Translations under genes and position numbers: made by a program
Shown: piece by piece, positions 52,830-62,500 of the stretch
Layout: every line of letters begins with the position of its first letter
Numbering within the stretch: position 1 is the stretch's first letter
Source of the DNA: CAISIP01 sp038326025
GTDB lineage: Bacteria > Pseudomonadota > Gammaproteobacteria > Burkholderiales > Burkholderiaceae_C
Assembly: GCA_038326025.1 (NCBI GenBank)
Contig: JBBQJP010000011.1
Location: 38,659-102,658 of the forward strand
Direction of reading: 5' to 3'
Length of the DNA: 64,000 bases
Notes under the pieces: model-generated
What the model saw: the letters and a program-made list of their open reading frames with translations, nothing else
What the model was told of the DNA's origin: nothing
The model's database searches: none

Positions 52830-54212
52830 TCAAGACAAAGCCGCACCCAGTGCCACAAGGTCCATCGGCTGGGTGACGCCGGCGACCTGACGCGCGCTCA
52901 GAAACGGGTGGTCGGTCCGCGCTATATAGCCCTGCTCACGCGCATCCGTCAGGCAGGCCATACTGGCCAAGCCATGCACCGACTCGACCTTGGTGTGGTT
53001 CTGCAGTTTGGCCGCGCGGTTCACCGGGTTGCCGATCACCGCATATTCCAGCCGACCCTCGTCGCCAATCACGCCGCAGGTGACCGTTCCGGTATCCAGG
53101 CCCAGCCCAACGCCGGGCGCCGGCTGGCCGGCAGCCTCGCGTTTGAGCCGCCATGCCTCGAGCCCCTGCAGCAGTTCCTCGGCGCAGCGCATGGCGTCTG
53201 CGCAATAGGTGGTTGACGGCCGCGTCGCGCCGAAGGTGACCATGATGCCGTCTCCCAGATAGGTGGTGACACTGCCATGGTGGCGGTGAATCACCGGCAC
53301 CGCGTTACCCTGGTATTCACGCAGGATCTCGATCAGTTCGCCGGGAGGCAGGCGCGACGCCAGTGTCGTGAAACCGCGAAGGTCGATGAACATCGCAGCC
53401 GCCTTGCGCTGTTCCCCGTCGCCACTTTGCAGCAACTCGTCTGCGTTGGACAGGCGCTCGGCCACCTCGGGTGCAAAAAAGCGCGACAGCTGCGATACCG
53501 CAGCCTGGTCCTCCACCGCATGAAACAGCACCTGCCGGGCCCGCGCCACCGCCACCGACAGCACCAGGGTCACGATGACAATAGACACCACCCGATCGAT
53601 CTCGCCACCGATCAGGATACTGGTGGAGTTCATGTACTGCACATAGTCGTGCGTGATCATCTCCGCCCCCCCCGGGGCCATCAACGCGTAGGACAACAAG
53701 GCCAGCCAACCGCCGGCCGCGAGCAATCCGGTGAACAGCACATATCCGGGCGAAATGCTCAGGGCACGCAACACAATGAAGATGAACACATATAACAAGG
53801 TCGGGGCCTTGAGGTAGAACGCGGCGTGTTGCCCGTATTGCAGGTGAAAACTCCAGATCGTGACCATCAGCATCGTGATGTCGACCACCACCGACAAAAG
53901 GCGCATCGCCATCGGCAATCGGGCCCGGTAGGACAACCAGATTCGCACGACCGTGAACAGGCCATAAAAGCCCAGGGCCCAGGGCACCGGATAGAAACTG
54001 GCATCGTCCGGCGCTGTGCCTGGCGCCACCAGATACAAGCCCCCGAGCACGGAGATCAGGGCAGCCTGCACCCAGCCGATCAGGATCTCGCTCTTGCGGT
54101 CCAGTTCGTGCAGGGCGCGCGCAACCCGGGCCGGCATACCGGCACCCGGCTCGCCGCGCCACTGACCGAGCCAGCTCAGCACAACATCGGGGGAAGGAGT
54201 CGGATCGGCCAT
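52830..54212 (-). CDS. Membrane-bound class III adenylate/guanylate cyclase
   Basis: A 460-residue protein from ATG 54212 (an ATG at 54263 would add 17 residues; neither has a strong ribosome site). The N-terminal half has about six membrane helices (VQAALISVLGGLYLV; VVVDITMLMVTIWSF; YVFIFIVLRALSI; VSIVIVTLVLSVAVA). The C-terminal cyclase domain has FIDLRGFTTLAS with the first metal Asp, TYLGDGIMVTFGAT with the second, and IGNPVNRAAKLQ where Asn is present but the usual Arg is Lys. The usual adenine-contacting Lys position is Thr. It may make cAMP or cGMP or be altered in specificity. Confidence 0.85.
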   Translation of the reverse strand: MADPTPSPDVVLSWLGQWRGEPGAGMPARVARALHELDRKSEILIGWVQAALISVLGGLYLVAPGTAPDDASFYPVPWALGFYGLFTVVRIWLSYRARLPMAMRLLSVVVDITMLMVTIWSFHLQYGQHAAFYLKAPTLLYVFIFIVLRALSISPGYVLFTGLLAAGGWLALLSYALMAPGGAEMITHDYVQYMNSTSILIGGEIDRVVSIVIVTLVLSVAVARARQVLFHAVEDQAAVSQLSRFFAPEVAERLSNADELLQSGDGEQRKAAAMFIDLRGFTTLASRLPPGELIEILREYQGNAVPVIHRHHGSVTTYLGDGIMVTFGATRPSTTYCADAMRCAEELLQGLEAWRLKREAAGQPAPGVGLGLDTGTVTCGVIGDEGRLEYAVIGNPVNRAAKLQNHTKVESVHGLASMACLTDAREQGYIARTDHPFLSARQVAGVTQPMDLVALGAALS

Positions 54213-54410
54213 ATGGACATGGGTCGTGCGAGTGAGCCAAATTCTTTCAATGGATGGGCCCATAAAGCGTTAGGTCCCGGCGATGTGGCGTGTTCACCAC
54301 GCCGCGCACCGCACCCCAGAATGTCGTTGAGGCCGCGGCCTTTACGCGCTAAGGTTTGATCGGTTTTGCCAGTTCTACCCATTCTCTTACCCATTGCGGA
54401 CGGTACTCCC

Positions 54411-55388
54411 ATGCGAAGACACCACCACCTTTTGCTGCTCTGTGCCTGCCTGCTTGCGCCCATGTTGGCGCCGACGGCATCTGCGCAAACGTTCCCCAAC
54501 CGCCAGATCCGACTGGTGATTCCGTTCCCGCCGGGCGGCGGAACCGACATCGCAGCCCGGCTGGTAGGTGAAAAACTCGGTGCCCAACTCAAGCAGGCGG
54601 TGGTGCCGGACAACAAACCGGGTGCCAATGGCGTCATCGCATCCGAACTGGTCGCGCGGTCCGCACCCGATGGCTACACGCTGCTGGTCGCTACTGGCAG
54701 CAGCCACGCATTCGCACCGGCGCTGGGTGTGAAACTGCCGTTCGACCCGGCGAAAGACTTCATTCCGGTGGCGCTGATCGGCCAGTTCCCGACTGTGTTC
54801 GTCGTCAATCCGACGGTACCGGGCAAGACCCTGCGCGAGTTTGTCGACTATGCGCGGCAAAACCCGAAGAAGCTCAATTACGGTTCCGCCGGCAACGGCA
54901 GCACCAACCACTTCCTGGGCGAACTGCTCAAGCAGACCGCGGGCATCGACATGGTCCACGTGCCCTACAAAGGCTCGGGTCCCGCGGCGCAGGACCTGTT
55001 GGCCGGTCAGATCCAGGCCATGGTCGACAGCGTCGCAGCGGCCAAGGGCAACATCGAAGCTGGCAAAGTGCGCGCATTGGGTGTGACCACGGCGCAGCGT
55101 GTCGCCCAGTTGCCGGACGTACCCACCTTCACGGAAAGCGGCATCGACATCGAATATGCGGGTTGGGTCATCGTGATGGCGCCCGCCGGCACGCCGGCCG
55201 ACGTGGTGACGACACTGCATGACGCCTTTACCGCCGCCATGGCCGACCCGGCGGTCGTCGACCGCTACAACAAGCAAGGCATCGTGATCCGTGCCATGGG
55301 CCTGGCCGAACTGCCGGTCTATCTGCGCAACGACAAGGAACGCTGGGCCAAGGTCGCGTCCCAGGCCGGACTCAAGGCAGAACAGTAA
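54411..55388 (+). CDS. Bug-family (TctC) tripartite tricarboxylate receptor
   Basis: A 325-residue periplasmic binding protein from ATG 54411. Signal peptide residues about 1-25 (LLLLCACLLAPMLAPTASAQ), then FPNRQIRLVIPFPPGGGTD, characteristic of Bug proteins, and YGSAGNGSTNHFLGELL. Bug proteins bind carboxylates, amino acids or aromatic acids for TctAB-type transport. No TctA/TctB genes are adjacent, so it is an orphan receptor as is common in Burkholderiales. Confidence 0.92.
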   Translation: MRRHHHLLLLCACLLAPMLAPTASAQTFPNRQIRLVIPFPPGGGTDIAARLVGEKLGAQLKQAVVPDNKPGANGVIASELVARSAPDGYTLLVATGSSHAFAPALGVKLPFDPAKDFIPVALIGQFPTVFVVNPTVPGKTLREFVDYARQNPKKLNYGSAGNGSTNHFLGELLKQTAGIDMVHVPYKGSGPAAQDLLAGQIQAMVDSVAAAKGNIEAGKVRALGVTTAQRVAQLPDVPTFTESGIDIEYAGWVIVMAPAGTPADVVTTLHDAFTAAMADPAVVDRYNKQGIVIRAMGLAELPVYLRNDKERWAKVASQAGLKAEQ

Positions 55389-55477
55389 GCGCAGGCGCGC
55401 GCGCTCGCGCCTGTCGCGCTGGTTATCATGAGCCCGACCGGCACCCGGTCCGGTCGACCTGCTCACGGAAACCCGCC

Positions 55478-56824
55478 ATGAAACCTGCTGCTTTTTTGTT
55501 CGCCACCTGCTTGAGTTTCCTGACGCTTCCGGCCCTGGCCTGGAGCAACCACAGTCTGGTCACCTACCGAGCTTTCGAGACCATGCCGGAGGTTGCCCAG
55601 GCCGCGCCGGTCGCGGCTGAACCGTTGGAAGCCTTTCTCAAGGCTCAGGAGGCGCCGATAGCCGACTTGCTGGCGCGGCAGGAACTATGGGCGCGCACCC
55701 ACATGCCGCAGTACGCGCCGCGTGCCGACGGGCTGGCCTTCAGGGCTGATCCAGGGCGCAGTGACGCCGAGCGACGCAATGCCTTCCTGCAGGCACTGCG
55801 GGTGTCGCCACTGAGCCGCTTTGCGCTCTACGTGCAGGCAGATCCACGCAACATGCTGGAGCCTGCACGCGTACTGCAGCATGACACCGTCAATTTTCTA
55901 CCCGAACAATCCGACGACAAGCGCCGCTTCGTAGCCTTGACGCCGCAGGAGCCGGTTGCGCCGCTGGCCGTGCTGGCGTCGGCCTCTGACGAGCCCGACT
56001 ACGGGCTGGATATCAACCTGTGGCAGGACAGCCCGACGCAGTGGGGCAAGATTTATGGTTTCGGCGCCTTGCCGTTCGGCAATCCGGCGCTGTACTACGC
56101 GACCCAGGCACCGTTTCACATGGGTTTCTATCACCAGGACTGGCTGATCTACAAGGCTGCGCCCTTTATCCAGCGCACCTATCCCCTGATGCGGATCCAG
56201 CAGTACTCCAGCCTGGCCGCGCTGGCCTTTCGCACCGGCCACCCCTATTGGGGCTGGCGTTTCAGCGGCTTGGCATTGCATTACACGCAGGATCTGACCC
56301 AGCCCTACCACGCCGACCTGGCGCCGGGCGACAGCACCTTGCGGCTGATCAGCGCCAACATCATGGCCATGGCGGGACTCCCCGGCCGGCGCGACGACCT
56401 GATTGTGTTGTTGTCCAACCGGCATCTGGTGCTGGAGAAGTTCCAGAACGAATCGATGGTCGAAACTGCCATGGCGGGCAAGGACTCGTCGCTGGAGACC
56501 GCCCTGCGCCGGCTCGAACTGGACGCAGCGTATCCGGCCTGGAGCGAGCTCTATGCCCGGGACACCGTCGCGCGCGAGGCACATGCCACCAGCAAACGCA
56601 CGGTCGACACGCTACTGAACACGGTTCCGGCCAAGCTGGTGTCGGACCCGAAGTTCGATTTCGGTGTAAACGAATCCAGCATCTCGCTGCTGACCGAGAT
56701 CGACGGCTTTGGGCCAGGCAAACGCGCCGAACTGGAGAAGCTGGTGGCCGAGTTGCTGAGCCGCCTTGGCGCACACAGCCGCAACACCGTGCGCGGCGTG
56801 CTCAAGGCGGCGCAGCAGCCTTGA
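55478..56824 (+). CDS. Secreted S1/P1-nuclease / phospholipase-C-like zinc protein
   Basis: A 448-residue protein with a signal peptide (residues 1-21, ending PALA) and mature N-terminus W22-S-N-H-S. In the S1/P1 nuclease and bacterial phospholipase C superfamily the mature N-terminal Trp is a zinc ligand, and His soon after it is too. A further ligand cluster, ALHYTQDLTQPYHADL near residue 268, matches the H-x3-D-x6-H-like motif. The family therefore seems right, although the substrate (phospholipid or nucleic acid) is not shown. It ends 2 bases from the convergent MscS gene and is a plausible type II secretion substrate. Confidence 0.72.
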   Translation: MKPAAFLFATCLSFLTLPALAWSNHSLVTYRAFETMPEVAQAAPVAAEPLEAFLKAQEAPIADLLARQELWARTHMPQYAPRADGLAFRADPGRSDAERRNAFLQALRVSPLSRFALYVQADPRNMLEPARVLQHDTVNFLPEQSDDKRRFVALTPQEPVAPLAVLASASDEPDYGLDINLWQDSPTQWGKIYGFGALPFGNPALYYATQAPFHMGFYHQDWLIYKAAPFIQRTYPLMRIQQYSSLAALAFRTGHPYWGWRFSGLALHYTQDLTQPYHADLAPGDSTLRLISANIMAMAGLPGRRDDLIVLLSNRHLVLEKFQNESMVETAMAGKDSSLETALRRLELDAAYPAWSELYARDTVAREAHATSKRTVDTLLNTVPAKLVSDPKFDFGVNESSISLLTEIDGFGPGKRAELEKLVAELLSRLGAHSRNTVRGVLKAAQQP

Positions 56825-56826
56825 GG

Positions 56827-57990
56827 TCAGGCCACACCGGGCGCCGGCGACCCTGCCGTGGTGCCGGTAGCTTGCCCGGGTTGGGCAGGCCCTTTGGCCG
56901 GTTCCACCGCATCCGGCGCCTCGCCTGCCATGTGCAGCGTATGGGTCGGAAACGCAATCTCGGCACCGTGTTTCTCGATGATCTGCCCGATCTGCAGCAA
57001 CACATCCTGCTTGATGTGATGAAAGGCCATCCAGTTCGTGGTCTTCGTGAACGTATAGATCATCAGATCGAGCGACGAGCCGGCGTAGGCGTTGAAATTG
57101 ACAATCAGGGTCTGGGTGGTATCGATATCGGGATGGGATTTCAACATCGCGCGAATGTCATCTACCACCGGTTCAACCGTCGAGAAGTCGTCGTAACGCA
57201 GGCCGATCGTCTCCTTGATGCGCCGGTGGCTCATGCGTGAGGGGTTCTCGACCACGATGCTGGTGAATACCGCATTGGGCACATAGATCGGATTTTTGTT
57301 GAAGCCACGGATACGGGTATGGCGCCAGCTGATGTACTCGACTGTTCCTTCCAGGCTCTTGTCGGGGGAACGGATCCAGTCTCCGACAGCGAACGGCCGG
57401 TCCAGGTAGATCGTCAGGCCGCCAAAGAAGTTGGCCAGCAGGTCCTTCGCGGCAAAACCCACGGCAATGCCTCCGACCCCACCCAGGGCCAGCAGACCGG
57501 TGATCTGAAAACCCAGCGTCTGGGCCGCCATCAGGACGGCCACAATGACCAGAACCAGCCGCGCCAGCTTGCTCAGGGCGTCGATCGTGGTGTGATCGAC
57601 CTCTTCGCCACGCGCATTGCGGGTGGCCACGATGTTCTGCCCGACCTGCCCGATGAAACTGAGCAAGAACCAGCTGGCGCACAAGATCAGCGCGACATCG
57701 CGCAATGCCATGGCCTCGGCCAGGAAGGGCTCTTCGATCTGGCGTTGCAACACCCGCGCCATGATGCTGGCGCCGATCAGCCACATGGCGGCGAGCACCG
57801 GCCGACTGGCGCTTTGCACCAAGGCATCGTCCCAAACCGACATGGTGCGCCGCGTCGCCTTGGCGGCCTGACGCAACAAGACCTGGGCGATCTGGTTGAG
57901 GATGATGGTGCCCAACGCGATCGCCACCAGCGATGCCATCCAGACCTCGATACCGATATGCTCACTCAAGAAACTGCTCAGTCTTTCCAT
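56827..57990 (-). CDS. MscS-family mechanosensitive ion channel
   Basis: A 387-residue channel protein. Four hydrophobic segments at residues about 18-185 are followed by the pore helix LLALGGVGGIAVGFAAKDLL near 165-184 and the conserved FFGGLTIYLDRPFAVGDWI segment (near 187-205), then the beta domain and a Pro/Gly-rich C-terminal tail. It would open under osmotic downshock. Divergent from the methyltransferase gene. Confidence 0.92.
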   Translation of the reverse strand: MERLSSFLSEHIGIEVWMASLVAIALGTIILNQIAQVLLRQAAKATRRTMSVWDDALVQSASRPVLAAMWLIGASIMARVLQRQIEEPFLAEAMALRDVALILCASWFLLSFIGQVGQNIVATRNARGEEVDHTTIDALSKLARLVLVIVAVLMAAQTLGFQITGLLALGGVGGIAVGFAAKDLLANFFGGLTIYLDRPFAVGDWIRSPDKSLEGTVEYISWRHTRIRGFNKNPIYVPNAVFTSIVVENPSRMSHRRIKETIGLRYDDFSTVEPVVDDIRAMLKSHPDIDTTQTLIVNFNAYAGSSLDLMIYTFTKTTNWMAFHHIKQDVLLQIGQIIEKHGAEIAFPTHTLHMAGEAPDAVEPAKGPAQPGQATGTTAGSPAPGVA

Positions 57991-58073
57991 GCGCGTAACT
58001 GTACGCGATGGTTTACACCGACCCGGGCAAATGCCATGCGCAGGCCCACCATCCGCATCTGGTACAACGGGTG

Positions 58074-59333
58074 ATGATCAATCCGTTGGCGCCAGTTCCC
58101 CGCTCCCCTGCCCCCGCCGACGCTCGCGGCGTCGACACGTTTGCACCGCGGTCGACCGTCCACTGGACCGAGCAAGGGCTGGCCCGTTCGGCCCACTGGC
58201 GCAGCGAACGCGCGGGCGCGGCGCCCACCCGGGTCGTGCTCGGTGACGACACCACCAGCGCCGACACTGCCTACCGGCTCGGCTGCGCCGGAACCGCCAT
58301 GTTGTGGCGCGGCGATTTTCACAATGCACGCCAGTTGCTGCAAGCCCTGGCCCGGCGCATCGACCAGCCGCCCCGACGCAAGCAGCGCGCCGCCCGACAG
58401 AGCGACACGATGGCGGACAACGCGGCAACACGTTTTCACCTGCACCGGCAGGCACAGGCGCAGCGCGCACGCATCCTGGGCATGGTGCTGGTGCAGGTCG
58501 AACCCGACTACACCATCGCGTTGCGCCGCGCGCCGGACGTGCGGCTGGCCTGCACCCAGGCCTGGGGCGCTGCGGACCCGTCAGGCGGCGTGTCGGTGGT
58601 GTCGCTGCGCGAACTGCTGGGCGTGACCAGTGCCGCCGAGTGGCGCAGCAAGGGCGTCGAAGTCCCCGCACTGGGCCCGGCGCCGGACAACCGCATCCAT
58701 CCCCACTACGGCGTGTATTCCCCGGCTCGAGGTGAATACATCGACCTGGTTGCCAAGACCACCATGCCGGTCACCGGCCAGCAACCGTATGTTGCATTCG
58801 ACATCGGTACCGGCAGCGGTGTGCTGGCAGCGGTGCTGGCTCGGCGCGGTCTGCATCACATCGTGGCAACCGACCTTGAACCCAGGGCACTGGCCTGCGC
58901 CCGGGACAATCTGCAGCGACTCGGCTTGCAAGACCGGGTCGAACTGCGCCAGACCGACCTGTTTCCAGAGGGCCTGGCCTCGCTGATCGTCTGCAATCCA
59001 CCCTGGTTGCCGGCCCGGCCAACCGCCCCGATCGAGCATGCGGTGTACGACGAAGGCGGGCGCATGCTTGCCGGACTGCTGGCCGGACTGGGTGCGCACC
59101 TGGCTCCCGGCGGAGAAGCCTGGCTGATCCTGTCCGACCTGGCTGAACACCTGGGCCTGCGCCGCCGGGACGATCTGCTCACGGACATTGAACAGGCCGG
59201 CCTGCAGGTAGCGGGACGCATCGACACCCAAGCCCAGCATCCGAAGGCAAACGACGGACGCGACCGGCTGCAACTGGCCCGTGCCGCCGAAATCACGTCC
59301 TTGTGGCGCCTGCACGCCACAACCCGCTCCTGA
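58074..59333 (+). CDS. Class I SAM-dependent methyltransferase
   Basis: A 419-residue protein from ATG 58074 (a longer frame from 58008 adds 22 residues). The N-terminal 240 residues show no clear domain. The SAM-binding domain has motif I FDIGTGSGVLAAVL near residue 242, the acidic residue in VATDLEPRAL, and VCNPPWLP near 308, the NPPW form used by N-methyltransferases such as PrmC/HemK and N6-adenine enzymes. The target is unknown. Divergent from the MscS gene with 83 bases between. Confidence 0.82.
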   Translation: MINPLAPVPRSPAPADARGVDTFAPRSTVHWTEQGLARSAHWRSERAGAAPTRVVLGDDTTSADTAYRLGCAGTAMLWRGDFHNARQLLQALARRIDQPPRRKQRAARQSDTMADNAATRFHLHRQAQAQRARILGMVLVQVEPDYTIALRRAPDVRLACTQAWGAADPSGGVSVVSLRELLGVTSAAEWRSKGVEVPALGPAPDNRIHPHYGVYSPARGEYIDLVAKTTMPVTGQQPYVAFDIGTGSGVLAAVLARRGLHHIVATDLEPRALACARDNLQRLGLQDRVELRQTDLFPEGLASLIVCNPPWLPARPTAPIEHAVYDEGGRMLAGLLAGLGAHLAPGGEAWLILSDLAEHLGLRRRDDLLTDIEQAGLQVAGRIDTQAQHPKANDGRDRLQLARAAEITSLWRLHATTRS

Positions 59334-59399
59334 CACGTCCGTCGCGCAAGGATTGGATCGCTGCTGCCATCGATGATCGTGCGCGCGCCCGGTGCCAGA

Positions 59400-59421
59400 C
59401 GCTTGCGGTTCTCCGCAAGCG
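59400..59421. repeat. 9-bp hairpin between methyltransferase and patatin genes
   Basis: CGCTTGCGG pairs perfectly with CCGCAAGCG across a TTCT loop. The stem is strong but no T-tract follows, so it is not a standard intrinsic terminator. It could be a weak terminator of the methyltransferase gene or a leader structure of the patatin gene. Confidence 0.5.
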
Positions 59422-59503
59422 GCAGATGCGGTTACAGTGACCCGACAAAGGGGTTGGCGCCTGCACGCCGTCTGGCGTATGGCCCCACAGCGGAGGATGC
59501 ACC

Positions 59504-62500
59504 ATGCCAACCGACCCAGACCCCGATCCGCCTGGCGCCGCCAATGACGACGGACCGGCAAACGAGACCTTGCCCGACGGCTGGCAGACCTTGTGCGCGA
59601 AAGAGCGGCAGGCGATCATCCGGCGCCGCCAACTGGCGCAAAAGGCGCCCACCGACGCAGATAGCGCGGCGCAGATGCCCAGGGTCGGACTGGCATTGTC
59701 CGGTGGCGGCATTCGCAGTGCCACCTTTGCACTGGGCTTGATGCGTGGCCTGGCACAGAGCCCGGCGTCCGACTCCGACACCGATACTCCCCAGGCCGAC
59801 CTGACCGGCGACAGCCTGCTGGGACGGCTCGATTATTTGTCCACGGTTTCGGGTGGCGGCTATATCGGCGCGATGTACGGTCGGCTGGTCGCGACCTACG
59901 GCGTGCAACGCGCACAGCAGTTGATGGCAGCGAGCGAGTCCCCGGTGCTGGGATGGTTGCGTCGCAATGGCCGCTATCTGACGCCGAGTGGCTCGCACGA
60001 CTTCGGCACCGCCATGGTCACCTATCTGCGTGCCTGGCTGGCGATCCACGCCGAGTTCATGTTTGCCTGCATCGCGCTGGGCCTGCTGGTGATCCTGCCG
60101 CACCTGTGGCAACACAGCACGCAAGTACTCAACCCGAATGCCTGGGAGGCCTGGTACACCGCCTGGTGGGCCCTGTCGCTGGCCTGGTGGTCGGCCCTGG
60201 CGCCAGGACTGATTGCCGGCTACTGGGCAGCGCGCGAAGAAGCTGATTCGACCCGGCAGGTCGCGCGGCTCAACTGGCGCGACGCATTCTTTGTGCTGAT
60301 GATTGCCGTGGGCGCTTTCACTTTGTTGCGCAGTTTGTACATCAACAGTGTGCTTGACCCGGTGCGCAACAGCCTGACGTGGCCCGGTGCCGGCATGCTC
60401 GTGCTGGGTTCGATCGTGCTGGGTCAGGTTGGCACCATGATCTGGCTGACGCTGGACCGAACGCCCCATGCGCTCAAGGTGGCGAAGGTGCGCCATACGC
60501 TCACGAACCAACTGCGCTGGATCATGTTGATTGCGCTGGCACTGGCCGGCATCGGCGCGCTCGACCGGCTCAGCTGGTGGATCCTGGCGGAGCTCCAGAC
60601 CGGCAATCAGTGGTTGTGGCGCGGTGTTGGCGTCGGCAGCGTGGTGGTGGTGGTGTTGCGCGCCCTGGTCCAGCCGCTGCAGAAGATCGCTGCCGAAAGC
60701 ACGAGCCGCGCACGCGAATGGCTTCCGCAAATGCTTGAGCTGGGCGGCATGTTCGGCATGTTGATCCTGGTACTGGCCTGGCTGGTGCTGCTGCAATGGT
60801 TCGTGTTTGCGCCCGACACTTTCGATGCGCTGACCAACGTTCCCGCCTGGATGCGTGCCAGCCTGCTGGCCGCGGCCTGGCTGACCTGGATCGTATTGTC
60901 GGCGGGCAATGTGCAGATGGCCAACACCTCGTCATTGCACAACTTTTACAGCGGGCGGCTGACACGTGCCTACCTGGCCGTGGGCAACCCCAGGCGCAAC
61001 CTGGTCGACGCCGACGGCGCGCGCTCCGACGTGACGCGGGTGGTAGACGGTGATGACACCAGCCTGCACCATTACCAGCCGGAATCGCGCGGTGGCCCGA
61101 TCCATCTGGTGAACACCTGCCTGAACCAGACCCGGGACGACCAGAGCGGCCTGTACAACGCCGATCGCAAGGGCACGGCTGTCACGGCGAGCTGGCGCGG
61201 ATTCGAGGTCGGGCCGCGCGACTTCATCGCGATGCGCAAGCAGCACGATGCCGGCACGCTGGGGCGCTGGGTCGCCGTGTCCGGCGCCGCTGCCTCGCCC
61301 GGTGCCGGCGCCTACACATCGCGCGGCCTGGCGCTGCTGCTTTACTTTCTCGGGGTGCGCCTGGGCCACTGGATGCGTGCGCCGCAGGAACGCATACGCC
61401 TGCGATGGCTCAGCGCCTTGTCGTGGCGGCTGATGCCCAAACCGATGATGCTCACCAGCGAAGCCTCGGCCACCTTCTATGGCGTGGAACGTCCCTGGTG
61501 GTATCTGTCGGACGGCGGTCATTTCGAAAATACCGGGGTCTATGCCCTGCTCAAGCGCGAACTCGACTTCATCATACTGTCGGACTCTGGCGCCGATGCA
61601 CGCTACGAATTTGCCGACCTGGAGAACCTGATCCGCAAGGCCAGAATCGATTTTGGTGCCGAGATCGAGTTCTACACCCGTGAGCAGGCCGCCACGCTGT
61701 TTTCCAATGACAGCTACGAGCTGACCGTGTTGTCTCCCGAAGACATGGGCAACGTGCATTCGAGCCGCGGCGTATTGCTCGCGCGTATCCGTTACCGGGC
61801 CCGCCCGGGCCCCGCAGCGGCGGATGGCACACCCGGACCCATGGTGCGCCCCGAGGGAACGTTGCTGGTGGTCAAGCCCAATCTGCATGACGCGCTTGAC
61901 CTGGACCTGCTCTCCTACGCCCGCAAGCACCCCGGTTTTCCGCATGAGTCCACCGGAGATCAGTCGTTTGACGAAGCCCAATGGGAAAGTTACCACCGTC
62001 TTGGCGAGGACTTCGGTCGCGCCTTGTGCGCGCCCTGGCTTGCCATGTTGCCGGGCTGGCTGGAACCGGCGCAGCACCAGTTGCGCGTGGCCGCGCGGCT
62101 GGTGCCCGTCACGCCACAGGCCGAGCTGGCAGGCAAGGAGCCCTTGTGGCGCCGGAACATACGGGCCACGGCGATCGGCACCACGTTGGGCCTGGGGGCC
62201 TCGGGCACCGTATTGCTGTCCTTGTGGCAGATGCAGGACCAGTTTCAACGCAACCGGGTCGACCAGCAGGCAGAAGCGCGTCAACTGTTCACCGAAGTAT
62301 CCCGTGGCCTGCAATCCTTCGACGGAAGCTGCCCGGAAATAGCTGAGCATGTCGTGACGCAGGCCGCCATGTTGCTCGACCTGCGCGCCAGTCCGTCGAT
62401 GCGGCCACTGGAACAGGCCGGCCTGGAGCGCCTGGCTGGCCGCATCAGCGAGGAGTGTGCGCGTGAACCAGCGCCCAGCGCGTTATGCATCGCAAATTTT

